64,000 bases of DNA from the NCBI GenBank assembly GCA_021781415.1, contig JAJXWW010000025.1, positions 1 to 64,000 of the forward strand, given 5' to 3'. This stretch comes from Planctomycetota bacterium. Lineage in GTDB: Bacteria > Planctomycetota > Planctomycetia > Gemmatales > Gemmataceae. The translations under genes were made by a program, and so were the position numbers. Position 1 is the first letter of the stretch. Each line of letters starts with the position of its first letter. This document shows, one piece after another, positions 58,842 to 64,000 of this stretch. The notes under the pieces were generated by a model, which did no database searches, was not told the DNA's origin, and was given only the letters and a program-made list of their open reading frames with translations.

Positions 58842-61800
58842 CTAAGGCACGAAGCCGGCGCGTTTGTTTTGCCCTTTGATAAACACATCGAAATGTTCCA
58901 AGGGCAACGGCTCAAGAATCTCCTCGCTCGGTCGCTTGGCCACGAAGAAGCGCGGCTCGGACTTCGCCCCGCGCGCGATACGGACGGGGATCACCCAATA
59001 CGAGTGCAGCGCCTTCATGTTTCGAGCCACCCACTTTTGGGGCGGCAACTGCTTGAAGCTCTCAAGGAGTTGTTCTTCCATCCAGCGCATCGCACCATCG
59101 TCAACGTCCAAGAGGCGCTGGCGAGATAGGGCGACTTTCGGAATCCTTCGTTCGATCCCGAAACCGTCGCGGATCGAGCGATCCAGCAGGCGCGAGGTGT
59201 CGTTATCGTTATCGCCGAGCGCGAAGATGACGGGTACCACCGGAATACGGTGCGACCATCGAATCCAGTCTGGGACGGGATAGCCGCGGAGCTTCCAGCG
59301 CGATTCCATGCCGAGCCAAAAAGCGAGTAAGACGCTCAGCTTCTCCGGCGGTTTGAGAACGATGCGACCGTTGGGCTGATCGACGCCATTATAACGCAAT
59401 CCTTCCGACGCCAGCCACAACGATCCCAAGGTCGAACCGAAACCCGCGCCGACCACGACGAGATTGAAGGTGTTGACCGGACTATCTTTCTCGTCGTGGC
59501 GCAGGTCGAGATACATGCGGGCGGCGGCGATGTCGTGGATGAGCCAGGGTAGGTATTCGGGAGGCAGTCCGTTCCAATCCAGTTTGCTCGGATGGTCGTC
59601 GAGCGGTTTGTCTCGAACGAAAGAGGGCAACAGCTTGGCGTTGACCGAGTAATCCCAGAACGCGCGCTCGACGTTTTGGCTATCCCCGTGGCCACGAAAG
59701 TCGAACGTCAGAACCGTGTGCCCCTCGTTTTGCAGCGCTTCGGCCAGACGCTTCCATCCCGGCGTGGAACGCGATTGACCCAGATCGTGCAACATCAGCA
59801 CGGTCATTCCCTTTTTGCCCCTCCATCCGTGATAGAGCGTGGCGGCAATCTCCATGTGGTCGATGGTGCGGAAGCGGACATTCTGTTGAAGGCCGCGCGG
59901 CCGAGTGATGCTCAAGGCGATGTCGCGCTCCCCGACCGTCTGTTTGCCAACCCGAAGGAGCAATTTGACCGAATACTCCCCCGGCTCGGTGCTTTTCGAT
60001 ACGGCGACGAGGACGTTTGCGAACGATAATTCGGGAGCGATGGTCGCAGGAGCGGCCGTCGTCCCTTCGGGAAGATTCGACAGAACCACCGTCGCCTCGG
60101 ATCGATTTTGTCTTCTATCCAACAAGACGCGCAACTCGCCTTGCTTGCCCGCCTCGACCGCCAGGGAATCGGCCATCTTCTCGTTGAGACGAAGGCGCGG
60201 CGATTCTTCTGGAATCGATGGCTCAGCCTTTTTCTGAACCTGGAGCAGCAGCGCTTTGCTGTCTGCCACCACGTCAGCGACTTTCAGTTGGATCTTGAGC
60301 GGGACCGGCTGAGGCATCGTGTCTTCCGCGACGGTCAGTTTCACGCTTACAACATCGGGGGTGTCCGCGTTCATGGGCAGAGATTCCTGCCGAAGCTGAG
60401 GCGGCAGCTTCTCAAAATCGACGGACAGCGGTTCGCGGCAGGCATTGCGCCGAACGGAGAAGGCGAACGTCTTGGAACTGCCGGCGGGACAGACGATATT
60501 TTCCGGGGGTTGCAACAGGGGGCGCGGGGTCGGCACGACCGAAAGCTGAAACGCTTGCTCCGCGCGTTTTTCGTCTCCCTGCCACAGTGAAACGCGCACC
60601 GTTCGCCGCGGAGGAACAACTCCGAGAGGGGCGATCAATCGCAACGAGCAAGATTCTTCGTCCGCGGCCAATGACAGCACCGACGTCGCTGGAACGTCCA
60701 GCGCTTTCACCTCGTCGGGCATTCCTTCGAGGCGAAGGGTCAAGGGTTCGCGGCAATCGCGGCGATCGACGTGGATAGCGATTGTCGTCTTGAATCCCGC
60801 GCGGAGTGTCACATCGTCGAGGTGCGATAGGCTCGGCGGGCGTGCGGACGCGGAGTCGGACGATGGCTTCACGGAGGACCATACCAACACGTTCAGGACG
60901 ATGAAGCTGATGAGAACGACTGCCCCCACAATAGCAAGCGAGACCGGCCGCGAGAGCAGCGACAAAACGGGATCGGCGCGAAGGGCGGCTTCGCGCGGTT
61001 TTTCTTCCCCCTCGACCGGAGGTTTGGCGTCAAGCTCGATCTCGGCGGAACTGCGTCGGCGCGCGGCGATGGCTTGCGACGGCAGCGGAGGAGGCACGGA
61101 TTTGAGTTCGATCGGCTGAGTCTCGGTCAGCGAGACGGTTTGCACGGTCGGCTCGGCAACGAGGACGCCGGTGGTAACCGAAACCATCTGCGCGGTCGCC
61201 GACGCGAGGCGCGAACGTCTCCGCGCGGGCGATTCCCCACTGAGAAGCGCCTCGACTTGCATTTCCTCGCTGTCGGACAAGGGACGCACGCCGCTTTCGT
61301 CCACCAACTCATCGAGTGCTGGCGCGACGAGGAGCGGGCCGCGGCTGGCCAAGAGGAGGTGGCCGATCAAATGGCGCGCATCACGATCTTTTAACTCCCA
61401 CAATTCGCGCAGCAGGCACGATTTGCTCGGTAGGCGGAAGTCCTCTTCGCGGAATAACAAATTCTCGCCGTTGTCGTGCCGCTGCCACAGATTCGTTCCG
61501 CCGACGCGCAGACAGCGCAGAGCCGTGTAAATCAGCAGATGGGCGAAGCGATCCATCTCGCGGTCGTATCCGCCCGCGCTCAAGCGTTGGGGATGTTGAT
61601 AATTGGGATGGCCGACCTCGCCGGACGGAATGTCGGCCAACGCCGGGACGAACATGCCGTCGTAGTCGATCAGCTTGAGGGCCAGCGAACTGCTTTTGCT
61701 TCCGGGCACGAGCAAGACATTGCCGTGCTGCAAATCGCCGTGTGCCATGCCGGCGTCGTGCAACTCTTGCCCCAGTCGCAGCCACAAGAGTGCCAGGCGT

Positions 61801-62204
61801 TCGAGAACGACCGGCTTGTTCGAGTGTTCGCAGACGAATTCGTTGAGTCGAAACCCTTCGACCCATCGCATTTTGACCAGGGGATACCATTGGCCGTGGA
61901 CGCGGATGCCTTCGTCGAGATAGTGAAACTCAACCATGAAGGCGCGTTGTGTTTGCCGCAGATGTTCGCTGATGGCTTGGTAGCGAGGGCGCAATCCGGC
62001 CACCGGGCGCGTGAAGCACTTGATGGCCCAGCATTGTCCGTCGGCTCCCTGAATCTGATAGACGTCGGCAAAGTTTCCAGAGTGCGGACGCGGCAGACCA
62101 AATAGATCGCCGATGGCTTGCCCTTGGCGCAGATCCTCCTCGGAGAAACACAGCTGCGGATTCTGTACCGCGGCGTTGTAATCCGTGGCATGAGGCCAAG
62201 ACAT
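58842..62204 (-). CDS. Kinase-like, membrane and alpha/beta-hydrolase-like fusion protein
   Basis: 1120 aa. Residues 1-260: kinase-like domain with K62 (WAIKCF), HGDLQHGNVLL (D157, N162) and LIDYDGMF, where DYD takes the place of DFG. A Pro-rich linker and one transmembrane helix (SLAIVGAVVLISFIVLNVLV) follow near residue 430. Residues 460-780 hold Ig-like beta repeats. Residues 800-1100 match an alpha/beta hydrolase: MTVLMLHDLGQSRSTPGW, LTFDFRGHGDSQN and a final histidine region. The nucleophile elbow reads VVVGAGFGSTLG: the G-x-S-x-G serine is missing. AAGGAG precedes the ATG at 62204. PP2C and VWA genes stand just upstream. Confidence 0.8.
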   Translation of the reverse strand: MSWPHATDYNAAVQNPQLCFSEEDLRQGQAIGDLFGLPRPHSGNFADVYQIQGADGQCWAIKCFTRPVAGLRPRYQAISEHLRQTQRAFMVEFHYLDEGIRVHGQWYPLVKMRWVEGFRLNEFVCEHSNKPVVLERLALLWLRLGQELHDAGMAHGDLQHGNVLLVPGSKSSSLALKLIDYDGMFVPALADIPSGEVGHPNYQHPQRLSAGGYDREMDRFAHLLIYTALRCLRVGGTNLWQRHDNGENLLFREEDFRLPSKSCLLRELWELKDRDARHLIGHLLLASRGPLLVAPALDELVDESGVRPLSDSEEMQVEALLSGESPARRRSRLASATAQMVSVTTGVLVAEPTVQTVSLTETQPIELKSVPPPLPSQAIAARRRSSAEIELDAKPPVEGEEKPREAALRADPVLSLLSRPVSLAIVGAVVLISFIVLNVLVWSSVKPSSDSASARPPSLSHLDDVTLRAGFKTTIAIHVDRRDCREPLTLRLEGMPDEVKALDVPATSVLSLAADEESCSLRLIAPLGVVPPRRTVRVSLWQGDEKRAEQAFQLSVVPTPRPLLQPPENIVCPAGSSKTFAFSVRRNACREPLSVDFEKLPPQLRQESLPMNADTPDVVSVKLTVAEDTMPQPVPLKIQLKVADVVADSKALLLQVQKKAEPSIPEESPRLRLNEKMADSLAVEAGKQGELRVLLDRRQNRSEATVVLSNLPEGTTAAPATIAPELSFANVLVAVSKSTEPGEYSVKLLLRVGKQTVGERDIALSITRPRGLQQNVRFRTIDHMEIAATLYHGWRGKKGMTVLMLHDLGQSRSTPGWKRLAEALQNEGHTVLTFDFRGHGDSQNVERAFWDYSVNAKLLPSFVRDKPLDDHPSKLDWNGLPPEYLPWLIHDIAAARMYLDLRHDEKDSPVNTFNLVVVGAGFGSTLGSLWLASEGLRYNGVDQPNGRIVLKPPEKLSVLLAFWLGMESRWKLRGYPVPDWIRWSHRIPVVPVIFALGDNDNDTSRLLDRSIRDGFGIERRIPKVALSRQRLLDVDDGAMRWMEEQLLESFKQLPPQKWVARNMKALHSYWVIPVRIARGAKSEPRFFVAKRPSEEILEPLPLEHFDVFIKGQNKRAGFVP

Positions 62205-62250
62205 CGCGCACTCCTTGTGGAATCCAGCCGGCAGCAAAAGCCACTGCCGG

Positions 62251-63054
62251 CTACTGACTAATCGCCACGAGCGTTACGTCGTCGTTGCGCAGTCGGCGTT
62301 CGTTGCGCAGTCCCTCGATCCAAGCGGCGAAAGCGTGTTGCGCCTCGTCGTCGCTGCTGCCCGGATAGATCAGCGGTTCCAACGACAGCCACGGCTTCGC
62401 TCCTGCCTCAGACTGAAGTAAAAACCACTGTGCCAAGGCGTCGGTCATCAGCCAGAATCGGTCGCCCGGTTGGCATTCGCCGTACTGTTGCAGACCGTTC
62501 TTGTTCGGCACTTCGATCGGCGAGGTGCGCGAGCCAACGAGCCAGGGTGCATTGCTGAAATCGGCGGCGCGCAAGATTGGGAATGTCCGAATCAACTCGC
62601 CGCGACGCACCTGAAATAAACAGCTGTCGCCGACTGCCAGGGCATACCAACTATTATCTTCAAAGACTAAACCGAGGAAAGTGGCAAACGCTCCTTGCGT
62701 CAATCCGGGTTCGAGATACCACGGCACATCGGCACTTCGCTGCCCTCCGTCCTCGGACGAACTTCTCGAAGCGAGGAATGCCGAATAGGGAGAACGGATG
62801 GCCGACAACCATCGATCTTGAAGGGACGGCAGCCAATTCGCCCAGCGGGGAAGGGGATCGTTTTGCCGCACGAACTCCTCGACGAGCAGTTGCGCCCAGA
62901 GCGCAGCGTGGGGGCTTTCGGCCGCGCCGTCGGCAATGGCAAAGCGGCCGCGCTCGGCGTCCACGGCCAAGGCATCCTGGCATTCGTCCAGGTCGTAGCC
63001 CTGACGGGGCAAGCGAAAGGCGCGAGAGCCGAGGCCGACGCCGGACAACGCCAT
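62251..63054 (-). CDS. PP2C-like protein phosphatase
   Basis: 267 aa. Metal-binding aspartates are recognisable: D27 in DLDECQDALAVDAERGRFAI, D42 with G43 in ADGAAES, and the last pair in LRNDDVTLVAIS. FWLMTDALAQWFLL takes the place of the usual DGL, so one motif (MTDAL) is altered. It should remove phosphates from the products of the kinase gene downstream, which starts 46 bp later. The gene starts three bases after the VWA stop. Together with VWA and kinase it forms the classical three-part module known from TerY-P loci. Confidence 0.75.
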   Translation of the reverse strand: MALSGVGLGSRAFRLPRQGYDLDECQDALAVDAERGRFAIADGAAESPHAALWAQLLVEEFVRQNDPLPRWANWLPSLQDRWLSAIRSPYSAFLASRSSSEDGGQRSADVPWYLEPGLTQGAFATFLGLVFEDNSWYALAVGDSCLFQVRRGELIRTFPILRAADFSNAPWLVGSRTSPIEVPNKNGLQQYGECQPGDRFWLMTDALAQWFLLQSEAGAKPWLSLEPLIYPGSSDDEAQHAFAAWIEGLRNERRLRNDDVTLVAISQ

Positions 63055-63057
63055 GAC

Positions 63058-63900
63058 TCACCGTAGGTTCTTGGGATCGACTCGCGTACCGATGTCCAGA
63101 AAACGGACCACCGATGCCAAATCGGCGTTGAAGACGAAGCCACGCGAGTCGGCCGTCACCGTCAGACCCGCCTGACGCGCCGATTGAAGCATCGCTGGCG
63201 GCAGCAAGCTCGACATGCGGAACAAGCGGCGCGCGTAATCGTCGGGCAAACCCGACTCGGCATCGGGAAACTCGATGGCTTGCGAGGCAGACGACGAGAT
63301 GTGGCCGTTAAACAATAAGACCGCTCCATCCTCGCTGGCCAACTCGCCCAGATTCTTGGCCGTCTCCTCGGGATTGCCGTCCGTCGCTTCTCCATCGGAG
63401 AGATTGACCACCAGAGGAGGATAGCAAGCGGGATGTTCGAGCAGGAAACCGGAGACGATTTGAATGGCTTGCTCCAGCGCTTTGCACATCGGCGTCTTCC
63501 CGTCGCCGGCCGCTTCGAACCACACCGGCGACCGGACGATCTGCTCGACCTGCCCGCCGCGTCCATCGTCCACGAGATTGGCGCGCTGTTCGACGCGCAA
63601 TGGATTGCGGGCCAACTCGCCGATAGGAACCAAGACGCGCTCGGCCAACCCTCCGCCCAGCGCGGGCCGAACCTGACGGCCGTAGCCGATCACTCCGACA
63701 TGAAAGCGGTCGAGGACAGTCTGTCCCCACACGCAGCGCAATACCAAGGTATACAGCAGGCGATTGAGCGAGTCGGCCACTACGTCGGCTTTCTTATTGC
63801 CCAAACCGCCGCCGATCGGTCCCAACATGGACTTCGATTGATCGACGAGAAAGAGGAAGCAGGTAGGGTTCGAGCGGCTGATTTCCGCAGTGTAGGGCAT
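63058..63900 (-). CDS. VWA-domain protein (TerY-like)
   Basis: 280 aa from the ATG at 63900. The metal-ion-dependent adhesion site is PTCFLFLVDQSKSMLG (D20, S22, S24), with T in GKTPMCKAL and D in VVNLSDGEATDG. These complete MIDAS. The length fits TerY-type VWA proteins, which are cytoplasmic. In TerY-P loci VWA, PP2C and a kinase are always found together. The first gene of this operon, its promoter should lie in 63901-64000, where only about 100 bp are in the window. Confidence 0.85.
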   Translation of the reverse strand: MPYTAEISRSNPTCFLFLVDQSKSMLGPIGGGLGNKKADVVADSLNRLLYTLVLRCVWGQTVLDRFHVGVIGYGRQVRPALGGGLAERVLVPIGELARNPLRVEQRANLVDDGRGGQVEQIVRSPVWFEAAGDGKTPMCKALEQAIQIVSGFLLEHPACYPPLVVNLSDGEATDGNPEETAKNLGELASEDGAVLLFNGHISSSASQAIEFPDAESGLPDDYARRLFRMSSLLPPAMLQSARQAGLTVTADSRGFVFNADLASVVRFLDIGTRVDPKNLR

Positions 63901-64000
63901 GGATGTCGCCTTTCCAGCGGGGTGCGGAGGCACCAGACACGAACGAAACGGAGGCGATGAGGAATTATACCTTTTCTCGGCCCGCTGTCGCAAGCGTTTT

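Overview
The window looks like chromosomal DNA of a planctomycete, probably of the Gemmatales type. This rests on content, since no rRNA or other marker gene is present. The pointers are an ECF sigma factor fused to WD40 repeats, an ECF factor overlapping a Ser/Thr kinase with a TPR array, an SBBP-repeat surface protein with the N-terminal LELLEDRTLLS signature, a split glycosyltransferase/methyltransferase neighbourhood, RAYT transposases with many REP palindromes, and ISAzo13 and IS630 remnants. No tRNA, rRNA or CRISPR array was seen.

Layout. 1-5.2 kb (minus): the end-truncated gamma-glutamyltransferase gene, a two-gene ATPase/TOPRIM pair that may be a defence module, a GT87-type membrane glycosyltransferase and a SAM methyltransferase. 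5.4-11.9 kb: an MFS-acyltransferase fusion, an FtsX-type permease, a chimeric HlyD-FtsX gene and a Gly/Met-rich secreted protein. 12.1-15.5 kb: a RAYT transposase between REP elements, a seven-unit 46-bp REP array and an acyl-CoA synthetase. 15.7-20 kb: small hypothetical genes, hisH, and decayed ISAzo13 and RAYT copies. 20-26.3 kb: the ECF-WD40 giant and a second ECF/anti-sigma/membrane operon. 26.3-32.3 kb: gckA, gnd, rpiA, a PLD nuclease and a PIN toxin-antitoxin pair. Two gene-free gaps here each carry a sigma-54-like promoter, stable hairpins and an intrinsic-type terminator, so they are candidate small RNA genes.

32.5-37 kb is a phosphate operon: pstS, a fused pstC-pstA, and a phoR-like kinase, with no pstB or phoB in view. 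37.3-43.5 kb is accessory: an AT-rich small Cys-rich protein gene, a HEPN-like pair, a TatD-like hydrolase, a three-gene cassette ending in a TIR-like protein, and a BrnT-like/XRE toxin-antitoxin pair behind a promoter with repeated operator-like sites. 43.6-50 kb: csrA behind a promoter-terminator leader, a polytopic membrane protein, an oxidoreductase and an oligogalacturonate lyase. 50-57.4 kb: the SBBP protein and the ECF/kinase-TPR pair. 57.8-64 kb: an ArsR-like regulator and a VWA - PP2C - kinase operon whose kinase is fused to a membrane segment, Ig-like repeats and an alpha/beta-hydrolase-like domain that lacks the nucleophile.

The most promising new biology is the VWA/PP2C/kinase-hydrolase operon, the three-gene TIR-like cassette, the two sigma-54-driven structured RNAs, and the way REP palindromes supply stop codons and even internal codons to host genes. 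All functions are read from sequence motifs and remembered family features; no search was run.
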